Shown here piece after piece: positions 9,587 through 17,709 of a DNA stretch of 64,000 bases. The position numbers and the translations under genes are program-made. The notes below the pieces were generated by a model. It did no database searches, was not told where the DNA came from, and saw only the letters and a list, made by a program, of their open reading frames with translations. Origin of the DNA: Gudongella sp049310905 (lineage in GTDB: Bacteria; Bacillota; Clostridia; Tissierellales; Tissierellaceae); NCBI RefSeq assembly GCF_049310905.1, contig NZ_JBMEMN010000010.1:7096-71095 (forward strand). The letters run 5' to 3'. Numbering within the stretch: position 1 is the stretch's first letter; each line of letters opens with the position of its first letter.

Positions 9587-10438
9587 CTAGCCCTCCATTC
9601 TCATGTAGTACATAATGTCCTGCAGGGATGCATTCTCAACCAGTGAATTTTCTCCAAGCATTCCTTTTACTCCAGTTGCTTTTCTTGTGAGTCCTTCAAA
9701 ACCATAGCCAGTTTCACGTATTTCTATAAAGTCGCTCCTGATTTCAGGGGTCAAAATCCTTGTATCCCCTTTCACTATTTTGAATTCATCCATAATCTCA
9801 TCTTTGGCTTTTGAGAATACCAGCTTGCCTTTGTTTATAAATGTAATGTAATCTGCTATCTGTTCCAAATCTGTTGTTATATGGGTTGAAAAGAAAATTG
9901 ACTTGTTCTCATCCTGAATTATATCGTATAGAATATCCAGTATTTCCTTTCTGAATATTGGATCCAAGCCTGATGTGGGTTCATCCATTATGATCAGGTC
10001 TGCATCATGACTAAGGGCCAGTGCCAGTGAGTACTTCATCTTCATTCCCTTTGACAGCTTCTTTATTCGCATTTTTTCATCCAGCTCAAAATTCCTGATG
10101 TAGCTTCTGTAAAGCTTCTCATCCCATCTTGTGTAAAAGGGTGCGATGATTCTTTTCATTTGCTCCAGCGTCAAGTCATCGTAAAAGTGTGCTTCATCAT
10201 ATACAAATCCTATTCTGTCCTTGATTTCCTTTTCATGTTGAATATTGTCCTTCCCAAATATTTTCACCGAACCATCATCCCGCTTCATTAGATTCATGAT
10301 CAGATTGATTGTTGTGGTTTTTCCAGCTCCATTGGGACCGATAAATCCCATGATATATCCAGGCTCCAGTGTAAAGGACACATCCTCCAGCTGAAATCCC
10401 TCTTTAAACTTTTTTGACAGGTTTCGTACCTCAAGCAT
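9587..10438 (-). CDS. ABC transporter ATP-binding protein (ytr/bcr type)
   Basis: A 283-residue ATPase. Walker A is GPNGAGKTTT (~34-43), the Q-loop region is GFVYDEAHFYDD, the signature is the variant KLSKGMKMKY (~133-142) instead of LSGGQ, and Walker B is LIIMDEPTSGLDP (~155-167) with the switch His in FFSTHITTD. The KLSKGM signature and C-terminal extension are typical of BcrA/YtrB-like ATPases paired with ABC-2 permeases. It begins two bases after the GntR regulator's stop, with GAGGAGGAA as SD. Confidence 0.9.
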   Translation of the reverse strand: MLEVRNLSKKFKEGFQLEDVSFTLEPGYIMGFIGPNGAGKTTTINLIMNLMKRDDGSVKIFGKDNIQHEKEIKDRIGFVYDEAHFYDDLTLEQMKRIIAPFYTRWDEKLYRSYIRNFELDEKMRIKKLSKGMKMKYSLALALSHDADLIIMDEPTSGLDPIFRKEILDILYDIIQDENKSIFFSTHITTDLEQIADYITFINKGKLVFSKAKDEIMDEFKIVKGDTRILTPEIRSDFIEIRETGYGFEGLTRKATGVKGMLGENSLVENASLQDIMYYMRMEG

Positions 10439-10440
10439 TT

Positions 10441-10815
10441 CTATTCCTCCTCATACATGATTCTAAGCATTTCTTCAATCTCTTCGTAGTTTAGTCCCAT
10501 AAGCTTACCTTCTCTGACCACATCCATCAATGAACCTTCAATTATCCTCAGTCTTTGTTCCCGGATCAATTCCTTGTTCTGAGGCGCAACATAGCTCCCT
10601 TTGCCAGGAATGGTTTCAACAAATCCCTCCCGTTCAAGCTCTTCATATGCCCTTTTGCTTGTAATAACCGAGATTTGTAAATCCTTGGCAAGCCCCCGTA
10701 TTGATGGTAGCAGTTCTCCTGCATCCAGTTCTCCTTTAATAATTTGTGCTTTTATCTGATTGAATATCTGAGTATATATTGGTTCGTCAGAGCTGTTTGA
10801 TATCAATATTCTCAT
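10441..10815 (-). CDS. GntR-family (YtrA subfamily) transcriptional regulator
   Basis: A 124-residue protein. A winged helix-turn-helix of GntR type occupies ~10-75 (PIYTQIFNQIKAQIIKGELDA and then LPSIRGLAKDLQISVITSKRAYEELEREG). Only a short ~45-residue helical tail follows, the hallmark of the YtrA subfamily, which lacks the large effector domain. These regulators repress their own ABC operon. Here a perfect 12-base inverted repeat covers the operon's -10 box directly upstream, so autoregulation is well supported by position. The inducer is unknown. Confidence 0.9.
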   Translation of the reverse strand: MRILISNSSDEPIYTQIFNQIKAQIIKGELDAGELLPSIRGLAKDLQISVITSKRAYEELEREGFVETIPGKGSYVAPQNKELIREQRLRIIEGSLMDVVREGKLMGLNYEEIEEMLRIMYEEE

Positions 10816-10828
10816 AATTAACCTCCAC

Positions 10829-10867
10829 CGTCTATACTGTTTATATTGTATATATACAGTATAGACG
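10829..10867. promoter_or_regulatory. YtrA-type operator: 12-bp perfect inverted repeat
   Basis: CGTCTATACTGT at 10829-10840 is matched by its exact reverse complement at 10856-10867, with a 15-base AT-rich spacer. The right arm contains the -10 hexamer of the minus-strand promoter, so a bound GntR dimer would block RNA polymerase. Confidence 0.85.
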
Positions 10868-10886
10868 CGACTGTATTTTCTGTCAA
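10858..10886 (-). promoter_or_regulatory. Sigma-A promoter of the GntR/ABC operon
   Basis: On the minus strand TTGACA (10881-10886), exactly 17 bases, then TATACT (10858-10863). It is near consensus, and the -10 is embedded in the operator. Confidence 0.85.
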
Positions 10887-10905
10887 GATTTTTCTTGCTT
10901 TTTTT

Positions 10906-10935
10906 TTGATTTAATTGTAAACTTATATTTGTAAT
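10906..10935 (+). promoter_or_regulatory. Probable bioY promoter
   Basis: TTGATT (10906-10911), 18 bases, TGTAAT (10930-10935). The candidate BirA box at 10915-10948 covers the spacer and -10, which is the expected geometry for repression. Confidence 0.55.
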
Positions 10936-10948
10936 ATTAGGTTAACAA
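10915..10948. promoter_or_regulatory. BirA operator (biotin box) upstream of bioY
   Basis: TTGTAAACT, 16 bases, GGTTAACAA. The right half-site is the exact known BirA half-site and the left half-site matches 7 of 9 bases of its complement. Spacing and position before a biotin transporter gene fit the established Firmicute BirA regulon. Confidence 0.85.
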
Positions 10949-10959
10949 TAGGAGGCAAT

Positions 10960-11502
10960 ATGAAAATCACATCACGCGAGCTCGTTTTGATATCACTTTT
11001 TTCAGCACTTACTGCAATTGGAGCCTTTGTATCCATTCCCTTAGGCCCTGTGCCAATCACTTTGCAGACCTTGTTTGTATTACTGTCTGGTTTTCTTTTA
11101 AAGCCTAAGTCTGCTGCTCTTTCCCAGATAGTATATATAGGCATCGGTCTTGTTGGATTACCGATATTCTCAGGATTTACTGGTGGTCTTCAAGCTGTAC
11201 TTAAACCAAGCTTTGGTTTTCTAATAGGATTTGTTGTTGCAAGTATTGTAGCATCATCACTTTCCAAAAAGAATCGTACCATAGCAGGTCTTTTTGTAGC
11301 AGGTGCAGTTGCAACTCTTTCAATGTATATTATCGGTATACCTTATATGGCTTTTATTCTCAACTATGTAATGGACAGCGGTTTTTCCTTTATGGCAATA
11401 CTTAACATGGGGCTGATCCTCTTTCTTCCCGGAGACTTATTAAAGCTTGCCACAGCTGTTTATATGGGCAACCGGCTGAGTAAAATTCTTCAAAAAAAAT
11501 AA
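10960..11502 (+). CDS. bioY: BioY, biotin ECF transporter substrate-binding subunit
   Basis: A 180-residue membrane protein of the BioY family, the S-component that binds biotin and works with a shared ECF energy-coupling module or alone. It has six predicted helices. The family signatures are present: GAFVSIPLGPVPITLQTLFV (~22-41), then LPIFSGFTGGL..L.KPSFGFLIGF (~64-90), and FLPGDLLKLATA near the C-terminus. AGGAGG lies before the ATG. No EcfA/T genes are nearby, so any energising module would be encoded elsewhere. The BirA box upstream and the convergent birA gene indicate repression when biotinyl-AMP-loaded BirA accumulates. Confidence 0.95.
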   Translation: MKITSRELVLISLFSALTAIGAFVSIPLGPVPITLQTLFVLLSGFLLKPKSAALSQIVYIGIGLVGLPIFSGFTGGLQAVLKPSFGFLIGFVVASIVASSLSKKNRTIAGLFVAGAVATLSMYIIGIPYMAFILNYVMDSGFSFMAILNMGLILFLPGDLLKLATAVYMGNRLSKILQKK

Positions 11503-11528
11503 AGCATACTGGGTTTTCCCAGTATGCT
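11503..11528 (-). terminator. Terminator between bioY and birA
   Basis: AGCATACTGGG, AAAA, CCCAGTATGCT, an 11-bp perfect stem. On the minus strand it is followed by a T-rich tract, so it ends birA. It overlaps the birA stop codon and may also slow bioY transcription. Confidence 0.85.
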
Positions 11529-12504
11529 AAATATATTCATCTTCTCTTCGTATTGATACTTCTCCTGAATATACAGTTTCCAGACCTGTATCAAACCTTA
11601 CCTGAAGTTGACCTTCGTGATTAATCCCAACAGCATGACCTTTTCTTGATACACTTCCCTGAATGACGATTATGTCTTTTCCAATTACTGCAGATCTATC
11701 GCGGCATATTTCAAGAATATTATCGACATTCTTCTCATTCTCAAAGTCAATGTAGAACTGGTCCAATCTGTTCAGAACTGCTGCAAATAACTCTTTTCTG
11801 TCAACGACCGTCCCTTTTTCAATAAGAAGTGATGTAGCTCTATCCCACAATTCATAAGGTATTTCTTCCTTTGACTGGTTTACATTGATTCCAATTCCAA
11901 GAATTATGTGATTGATAGTCCCAAGCTCACAATTCATCTCCGTAAGTATTCCTGCTACTTTCTTGCCATTTATTATTATGTCATTTGGCCATTTTATTTC
12001 GGATTCAATGCCCATATCCAAAAATCCCTTGTTCACTGCCGCTGCACCTAAAAGAGTCAATTTTGCTACCTTGGTGGGATCTGTATCTGGCTTAAGTATA
12101 ACTGAGAAATATAGACCTTTTCTATTGGGAGATATCCATTCTCTGCCTAGGCGACCTCTCCCCTTGGTTTGTTGTTCTGCGACAACAATCGTACCCTCTC
12201 TGCTTATAGCTGCAATTTCCTTGGCTGTCTTATTGGTAGATTCCAGAGACCTAAAGTATACTACCTTTTTACCGATCACCTGCGTATGAAGAATCTCTTT
12301 GATCTCATCATAATTCACAATGTCAGGGGATGAGACAAGCCTATACCCTTTTCTTGTTACGGCTTCAATCTGATATCCATCCTCTTTCAAAGATTTCATA
12401 TGCTTCCATATTGCAGTTCTGCTAAGGCCGAATTCTTCTGAAAGTTTCTCACCAGATAAAAAATCCTCCTCTTCATGTAGCCTATCCAAAATTTTATGTT
12501 TCAT
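11527..12504 (-). CDS. birA: Bifunctional biotin-[acetyl-CoA-carboxylase] ligase / biotin repressor BirA
   Basis: About 325 residues from the chosen start (ATG 12504, preceded by AGGTGGGAG); the frame is open 12 codons further upstream but without an SD. The N-terminal winged helix (~13-45, LSGEKLSEEFGLSRTAIWKH) binds DNA. The catalytic domain has GRGRLGREW (biotinyl-AMP loop), KWPNDI and GIGINVNQ motifs, followed by the small SH3-like C-terminal domain. It biotinylates carboxylase carrier proteins and, when these are saturated, represses biotin genes. The matching operator before bioY, transcribed convergently, makes this a compact regulon. It follows the IPP isomerase gene, separated by a hairpin. 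Confidence 0.95.
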   Translation of the reverse strand: MKHKILDRLHEEEDFLSGEKLSEEFGLSRTAIWKHMKSLKEDGYQIEAVTRKGYRLVSSPDIVNYDEIKEILHTQVIGKKVVYFRSLESTNKTAKEIAAISREGTIVVAEQQTKGRGRLGREWISPNRKGLYFSVILKPDTDPTKVAKLTLLGAAAVNKGFLDMGIESEIKWPNDIIINGKKVAGILTEMNCELGTINHIILGIGINVNQSKEEIPYELWDRATSLLIEKGTVVDRKELFAAVLNRLDQFYIDFENEKNVDNILEICRDRSAVIGKDIIVIQGSVSRKGHAVGINHEGQLQVRFDTGLETVYSGEVSIRREDEYI

Positions 12505-12527
12505 ATGGCTCCCACCTTTTTTTACGA

Positions 12528-12555
12528 AAATAGGGTCCACAACTGAACCCTATTT
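12528..12555 (-). terminator. Hairpin between fni and birA
   Basis: AAATAGGGT, a 10-base loop, ACCCTATTT, then TTTTC on the minus strand. It sits four bases after the fni stop, so it probably terminates or attenuates readthrough into birA. Confidence 0.75.
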
Positions 12556-12558
12556 CAT

Positions 12559-13569
12559 CTAGATTATTTCCTTGAGTTTCCCAGTTAGTTTGTAATCCGT
12601 TTTCTTAAGCTCCTCTATATTCCCTTTTCCAAGAAGCATCATCAAGACCCTCATCTTGTAAAGATTACTTTCCAGGTAATCCTTGGCATTGGCATAACCA
12701 CCATGTACAAGGTAAGCAAGCAGCTCACCGCTTATCGCAGCAATATCTGCGCCAAGTACAAGGGACTTTACAATATCCATGGAGTTTCTGATTCCGCCTG
12801 AAGCTACAAGCTTCATATCATCAGGAAGCTTTCTGCACTGTACCAGTGATGCAGCGGTTGGAATTCCCCAGGAATATAGTTCGGAAAAATCAACTTCATG
12901 GCTTCTAAGGTTCTCTATCTCAATAAAGTTTGTACCACCATAGCCTGATATATCCAGATATCTTACACCAGAATCATACAGCTTCTTGCCAACTTCGTAT
13001 GATACTCCAAATCCTACTTCCTTGATGATCAAAGGCTTGTCTATGCCTTTTGCAATACTTTCTATGTTATTCAAGACGCCTTTGAATTCCCTGTCCCCTT
13101 CCTCCATAACAAGCTCCTGAGCCATGTTAAGGTGAAGTTGAATAGCATCTCCATCAACGATTTCAATAGCCTTTTTTGCTTCTTCAAGTGAGGCTAGACC
13201 ACTAAGGTTTGCGATAACAATACCTTCGGGCCCGACTATTTCTCTTACTACTCTAAACGACTTCTCGCTTTCCGAATCCTCCAGAGCAATAGTCTCTGAT
13301 CCCACTGCCATTGGTATTCCAAGTTCTTTAGCAAGTGTTGCAAGATCCTTGTTTATTTCCTGCGAGAAATCAGATCCACCTGTCATTGCATTTATCATAA
13401 TTGGATTATTGATTTTTTTACCTAGAAACTCTGTACTTGTATCAATTTCATCAAAATTTAAATCAGGCAATGAATTGTGAGATATAAAAACATCACCCAG
13501 TAAAGTATCTCCTCTGTAGGAAGTCTTCAGATAATTTTCAATATGTTCTTTTTTTCTTACCCTTCGCAT
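12559..13569 (-). CDS. fni: Type 2 isopentenyl-diphosphate delta-isomerase
   Basis: A 336-residue FMN/NAD(P)H-dependent TIM-barrel isomerase that interconverts IPP and DMAPP for isoprenoid synthesis. Family marks include the N-terminal RKKEHIENYL, the MTGGS segment (~62-66), GSETIAL, QLHLNMAQE (~143-151), KEVGFGVS (~183-190) and the GGIRN phosphate loop (~258-262). Length is typical. AGAGGTG precedes the ATG. It begins 36 bases after the LCP gene's stop and may be co-transcribed with it; both serve cell-envelope lipid-linked chemistry, but the pairing may be incidental. Confidence 0.93.
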   Translation of the reverse strand: MRRVRKKEHIENYLKTSYRGDTLLGDVFISHNSLPDLNFDEIDTSTEFLGKKINNPIMINAMTGGSDFSQEINKDLATLAKELGIPMAVGSETIALEDSESEKSFRVVREIVGPEGIVIANLSGLASLEEAKKAIEIVDGDAIQLHLNMAQELVMEEGDREFKGVLNNIESIAKGIDKPLIIKEVGFGVSYEVGKKLYDSGVRYLDISGYGGTNFIEIENLRSHEVDFSELYSWGIPTAASLVQCRKLPDDMKLVASGGIRNSMDIVKSLVLGADIAAISGELLAYLVHGGYANAKDYLESNLYKMRVLMMLLGKGNIEELKKTDYKLTGKLKEII

Positions 13570-13605
13570 AATTACACCTCTTTTAATTATTCTTGTGGCA
13601 GAAAC

Positions 13606-14550
13606 TTAATCCACTAAGTAATTTCCGAACATGGTCCTTATAACTTCCTCCGTTTCTGTTCCGTTGTGGATATAATAGCTTATCCCACCAATATAACTGC
13701 CTTCTCCTGGCAGAGTGGCAGTCTCCATTGACTCCACATCTATCTTGTTTGCTGCTAGAGCTCCCTTGAGCATTACACTTATTGGAATATTCGTCTCAAC
13801 ATTGTCAAAGTATGTCTCTATAAGCATTGGAAGCTTGAGTAGATTTTTTGGTTTCATTGTCTGCTTTACAAGTTCCTTCATGAAATACTGCTGTGTTTTT
13901 GTTCTACCTACATCACCATCAGGATAACCCACAGTAAAATCATTGTTATGTCTGAATCTCAGAAAATCATGAGCGTTTTTCCCATCAAGAGTTTGTATAC
14001 CTTTTTGTATGTTGATATTCAAGGGTGGTTTCGCAGTCGGATCCCTATATTTCATATTAAACGGAACTTCAACAGTTACTCCTCCTATTGAATTTACTAC
14101 ATCCTGGACAATCTGATAGTCTACTTTTACATAATACTCCAAATCTATATCCAAAAGATTTTGCACTACCTCAACTGAGTATTCAGGTCCTGCGTATGCA
14201 TGGGCTGCATTTATCTTGTCCAGTCTACCCTGAACCGTCGTCCTCGTATCTCTTGGTATTGACAGGATGCTTATTTTACCTGTATCCAAATCGATGCTTG
14301 TCAGCATCATTGTATCCGTTCTGGTACCTTCTGACTCGTCTATATCCTGCGCATCAACGCCCATTAGCAGGAAAAGTATATCATTTTTTTCTTCCTCAAC
14401 CGGTTCCTTATCCTGAGATGGATCCTCGATCTGTTCAGGATCTGAAGCTACTGCTGTATCATCTTTGAATACAGTATTGGCCAGAATGCCGTAAAAAGCA
14501 CCGAATATTAGTAAAGAGGCCATAAATACCGCTATAAATTGTTTTTTCAT
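13606..14550 (-). CDS. LytR-CpsA-Psr (LCP) family wall-polymer transferase
   Basis: About 314 residues with a short cytoplasmic N-terminus, one membrane anchor (residues ~4-26) and an acidic linker. The extracellular LCP domain has FLLMGVDAQ (~61-69), TRTDTMMLTSID, the arginine-rich SIPRDTRTTV (~96-105), KINAAHAYAG (~110-119) and DFLRFRHNN (~200-208). LCP enzymes attach teichoic acid or other glycopolymers from lipid carriers to peptidoglycan. The start is placed at the second ATG (14550), because the first ATG (14562) immediately precedes the GAGGTG that serves as its SD. That SD is one arm of an inverted repeat described separately. Confidence 0.92.
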   Translation of the reverse strand: MKKQFIAVFMASLLIFGAFYGILANTVFKDDTAVASDPEQIEDPSQDKEPVEEEKNDILFLLMGVDAQDIDESEGTRTDTMMLTSIDLDTGKISILSIPRDTRTTVQGRLDKINAAHAYAGPEYSVEVVQNLLDIDLEYYVKVDYQIVQDVVNSIGGVTVEVPFNMKYRDPTAKPPLNINIQKGIQTLDGKNAHDFLRFRHNNDFTVGYPDGDVGRTKTQQYFMKELVKQTMKPKNLLKLPMLIETYFDNVETNIPISVMLKGALAANKIDVESMETATLPGEGSYIGGISYYIHNGTETEEVIRTMFGNYLVD

Positions 14551-14606
14551 AATACACCTCATTTGTTTTTATGCTACATTATATAATACTATAGTTGAGG
14601 TGTATT
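14551..14606. repeat. Inverted repeat spanning the LCP promoter and ribosome binding site
   Basis: AATACACCTCA (14551-14561) and its exact complement TGAGGTGTATT (14596-14606) lie 34 bases apart. One arm is the SD of the LCP gene. A minus-strand TATAAT (14578-14583) lies between them. Confidence 0.6.
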
Positions 14607-14681
14607 TACAATTATTTATGCTTTTCATAGTATTACAATTTGGATACAAATGCGATTTACACTGATTTATAGTTGGTTCCC

Positions 14682-14706
14682 AAAAAGAAAAGAGGCCTTT
14701 AGCCTC
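14682..14706 (-). terminator. Terminator after the DJ-1/PfpI gene
   Basis: GAGGC, a short loop, GCCTC, then TTTTCTTTTT on the minus strand. Confidence 0.8.
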
Positions 14707-14713
14707 GTCTCTC

Positions 14714-15274
14714 TTAATAAACCATATCCAATAGGATGGCTTTCCTGAGTTCTCTCAGTTTTTCATCTCCCTGAAGATATCTAATCATCTCCATTGCAAG
14801 ATAAACTGCCGTAGCCGGTCCTCTGGATGTTATGATATTGCCATCCCTGACAAACAAGTCTTCTTTGTATACTGATCCCACAAGATCTCTTACATAACCA
14901 GGGTAGCTGGTTACTTTCTTGCCGTCTATTACTCCTGCCTTGGAAAGAACAATTGGTCCGGCACATATTGAAGCAACCATCTTACCCGCCTCTGCAAGTT
15001 TCTTGACAAGGTCAATTACCCTGTCGTCATCTCTTAAATTAGTTGCACCAGGTAATCCTCCCGGAATAAAAATCCCTCTGTAATTCAAAGGGTTCTTAAT
15101 ATCGGAAATCATGATATCGCATATTACATTTATACCATGAGAACCTTCTACCTGTAGTTCGTCCTCTGTTGAGACCATGTTTACTTCAATTCCGGTTCTT
15201 CTAAGGTAGTCTACAATCGTGAGGGCTTCTACCTCTTCAAATCCATTTGCCAACATCACCATTACTTTATTCAT
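14714..15274 (-). CDS. DJ-1/PfpI family protein
   Basis: About 186 residues of a flavodoxin-like class I glutaminase-amidotransferase fold. The nucleophile-elbow cysteine is visible in VASICAGP (~98-105), with FIPGGLPGA (~67-75) ahead of it and a later SRGPATA. Such proteins act in glyoxal/protein glycation defence, as chaperones or as proteases in different members; the precise activity here is not determinable. I start at ATG 15274, seven bases after GGAGGTAGG, rather than at the ATG five codons upstream. It lies 32 bases after the DUF438 protein gene and is likely co-transcribed with it. Confidence 0.88.
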   Translation of the reverse strand: MNKVMVMLANGFEEVEALTIVDYLRRTGIEVNMVSTEDELQVEGSHGINVICDIMISDIKNPLNYRGIFIPGGLPGATNLRDDDRVIDLVKKLAEAGKMVASICAGPIVLSKAGVIDGKKVTSYPGYVRDLVGSVYKEDLFVRDGNIITSRGPATAVYLAMEMIRYLQGDEKLRELRKAILLDMVY

Positions 15275-15321
15275 GGTACCTACCTCCATTAAAATCTAAT
15301 TTCACTTAAACATTAAATGGA

Positions 15322-16557
15322 TTACTCGGACATCAGCCTCTTTTCGCCATCAAGAGCTCTTAGTGGAGCAATATCCATTGTATGTTCAAGAGTACCCATA
15401 AACTGACCATCTTTGTCTCTTACTGCAAAATACTGGATAAGAACGAACTTCTCTCCCATTTGAATCCAGAAGCTTTCAGATTCCTTCTTGCCTGCCTTGA
15501 AGTCATTTACAATTGCTTCTACAATATGAGCGCTTTTTGGTGGATGGCAGTTTTCAACCGTACGTCCTATTATGGCTTTTGTTCTGGCAAATATTCTTTC
15601 CTTGCCCTGGGAGAAGTATTTTACGATGTTGTCCTTGTCAACAAAGGTGAAGTCTCCAGGTATGTGGTTAAGCATAAGTTCAAGCTCCTTGGATGATAGT
15701 ATACCAGTCTCAAATTTTACAAATCCGCTATCTGTTATACCCTTGTCCTCTTCTTCCTTCTTCAACACGTTGACCCTTTTAAGCTCCCATTCCTTTTGAG
15801 GAGGTATTACCGCATAACCAATCTCCTCAGAGCCCTCGTAAACCTTGATCCACTCATCCTCTGTGAGGGTATCCAAGGCCATTGGAAACAGGATGCTGTC
15901 TTCCTTGAATATCATATCAACTGCCTGTTCGGTTGCTGCCAGTATCTTCTCCTTTACCAGCTCCTTGTTTCCGGAATATTCCACAAGCTGCTTCTTTGCA
16001 GCCTTTATCTTTTCCCTGATTTCATCGTCCACTCCCCACATAACCTGTGGTGGAGCAGTTATTCCAGCTTTCTCAAGATATGGAAATATTAGATTTTCCT
16101 TTCTGCTGTAGTGCTTGTCTATGTCCCAAATCAAATTTATATCCTCAATAAGTTTAAACCTGTTGTCATCAGAGTCGTTCTCCATAAATTTCTCAAGATC
16201 CTCTGGAATTAACTCTTCCATTATGTTCGTCAATGCCATGTTCTCCTGACGAAGTGTGTAGACAGGATGTCCAGGAACCTCATCGGCATGATGAATCTCT
16301 TCAATTGAACCCTTGAAAACCTCCGCATGTACATCGCACAGGTTCTGTATTTCCTCAATTGGCAAACCATCCTTTACCAGCTCAACCTCCATCCTTGATA
16401 TATCAAGTGGTGAGGTACCCTCCAATACATCTGCAAACTTGGCCTTCACTTCATCTACGGTCTTACCCTCGTGGAGCTCTTTTATAACTTCCTTCAACTT
16501 CTCAAGCTTCTCTTTGTCATATGGCTTTTTACTTCTATTGTCGATTAATTCACTCAT
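15322..16557 (-). CDS. DUF438 / hemerythrin-like / PAS domain protein
   Basis: 411 residues in three parts. Residues ~15-85 form DUF438 (KEVIKELHEGKTVDEVKAKF and then LDISRMEVELVKDG). About 90-240 is a hemerythrin-like helical bundle with candidate iron ligands in HHADEVPGHP, DIDKHYSRKENLIFPYLEKA and FKEDSILFPMALD. About 285-405 is a PAS domain (IPGDFTFVDKDNIVKYFSQ and then QYFAVRDKDGQFMGTLEH). The HCHPPKS-like segment in the PAS core could bind a cofactor. The family is common in anaerobes and thought to sense oxygen, NO or redox state, without firm proof. Together with the flavodiiron and other hemerythrin genes nearby it suggests an O2/NO-handling neighbourhood. Confidence 0.88.
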   Translation of the reverse strand: MSELIDNRSKKPYDKEKLEKLKEVIKELHEGKTVDEVKAKFADVLEGTSPLDISRMEVELVKDGLPIEEIQNLCDVHAEVFKGSIEEIHHADEVPGHPVYTLRQENMALTNIMEELIPEDLEKFMENDSDDNRFKLIEDINLIWDIDKHYSRKENLIFPYLEKAGITAPPQVMWGVDDEIREKIKAAKKQLVEYSGNKELVKEKILAATEQAVDMIFKEDSILFPMALDTLTEDEWIKVYEGSEEIGYAVIPPQKEWELKRVNVLKKEEEDKGITDSGFVKFETGILSSKELELMLNHIPGDFTFVDKDNIVKYFSQGKERIFARTKAIIGRTVENCHPPKSAHIVEAIVNDFKAGKKESESFWIQMGEKFVLIQYFAVRDKDGQFMGTLEHTMDIAPLRALDGEKRLMSE

Positions 16558-16618
16558 TCTACCACTCCTCTCATAACACTAATATATATACCCTGAATTA
16601 TTTTCATTAACGCATATA

Positions 16619-16640
16619 GAAGGGGCCTTGCGGCCCCTTC
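16619..16640 (-). terminator. GC-rich hairpin after the lipoprotein gene
   Basis: GAAGGGGCC, GCAA loop, GGCCCCTTC, a perfect 9-bp stem just beyond the stop. It has a weak U-tract but is positioned as a terminator. Confidence 0.7.
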
Positions 16641-16652
16641 TTAAGCTATGAT

Positions 16653-17621
16653 TTACTTGAATTCTCTCAACACTCTTACTGACTCGTCTATATATTGATC
16701 AGCAAGTGATAGTATTGAATCATCCACTATCATATCATTGTCCCTAATTGCAGTCCTGTATTCATTTATCATGCTGGATGTTACATAGCCTTCATTTGCA
16801 GCCGTGCTTTCATAGGATTTGTATACATTCTCCATAACCACTCCACTGTCATATGCCGCTATTGGAGTATTTGGAAGTCCTTTGTAATATGCTGTCAGCT
16901 GATTTTCATACATTTCCAGAAGCTCTTCCTGCCTTGGACCGGAAATATATCTGTTAAGGTAATTCTCAATCCTTAGTATCCTTTCAGCCAGCTGGTCAAA
17001 TGTAATCGTTAAAGCTCCATCATTATAAGCGGGGTCGTCGGACTCAATTGCCATTATGTCGATGTATTCCTTCCACTCATCGGTTACTTTCGATTGATAC
17101 TCCTTAAGGCTTGAATAATCAATTACAGCTTCAATCTGTCCTTCCCTGCTTATCAACTTGTAATGATTGTCATATGCATCTTGAACAGTTGATCTAAGAT
17201 CCAAGTTGTCTATCTCTCCAATCATATTTTCCGGTAGGCTGATCCGGTCACCAAACAGGTCCATAAGCTCTTCTTCAGCATCAAACTGCTCAATGTTCAG
17301 GTTCACAACTTCAATCTCTTTCTTGAGTGCGTTTTCAAGATTATCAAGTATATAGTTTCCTTCCAATTCTCCAAGAACTGGCAGATTCTCGTGCATGAAT
17401 TGCTTGATGTTGGAAACTGAAGCCTCGCCTTCCTCGACAATGTCTCTGAACTCTTCCATTATTACTTCCTTCTCATCTTCTTCCGCCTCCTGAACAGGTT
17501 CTTCCTGAACTGGTGGCTCCGCTTCAGGCTCCTGTGCTTCTTCCTCGTTGTTGCCGCAGGCTGCCAAAGCAATTACCAATATCAGAGACATCAAGATCAA
17601 TACCCATTTCTTGTTTGTCAT
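16653..17621 (-). CDS. Lipoprotein of unknown function
   Basis: A 322-residue exported lipoprotein. The lipobox LAAC puts the lipidated Cys at residue 22, followed by an acidic Glu/Pro linker (~25-52). The mature domain is Glu/Leu/Asn-rich and mostly helical (for example ENLPVLGELEGNYILDNLEN and RILRIENYLNRYISG), with no catalytic motif I can name. It superficially resembles helical surface lipoproteins such as DUF3829 members, but that is a guess. GAGGTG precedes the ATG, and hairpin terminators on both sides make it monocistronic. Confidence 0.75.
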   Translation of the reverse strand: MTNKKWVLILMSLILVIALAACGNNEEEAQEPEAEPPVQEEPVQEAEEDEKEVIMEEFRDIVEEGEASVSNIKQFMHENLPVLGELEGNYILDNLENALKKEIEVVNLNIEQFDAEEELMDLFGDRISLPENMIGEIDNLDLRSTVQDAYDNHYKLISREGQIEAVIDYSSLKEYQSKVTDEWKEYIDIMAIESDDPAYNDGALTITFDQLAERILRIENYLNRYISGPRQEELLEMYENQLTAYYKGLPNTPIAAYDSGVVMENVYKSYESTAANEGYVTSSMINEYRTAIRDNDMIVDDSILSLADQYIDESVRVLREFK

Positions 17622-17676
17622 ATCTGCACCTCACTTTCATTTTACATGCTCCTATACCATTTATACCCAAAAAAAC

Positions 17677-17698
17677 AGACCTCTCCTTTGAGAAGTCT
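17677..17698 (-). terminator. Terminator after the TIGR01212 radical SAM gene
   Basis: AGACTTCTC, AAAG, GAGAGGTCT then GTTTTTTT on the minus strand. Confidence 0.85.
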
Positions 17699-17709
17699 TT
17701 ACAATTCAA

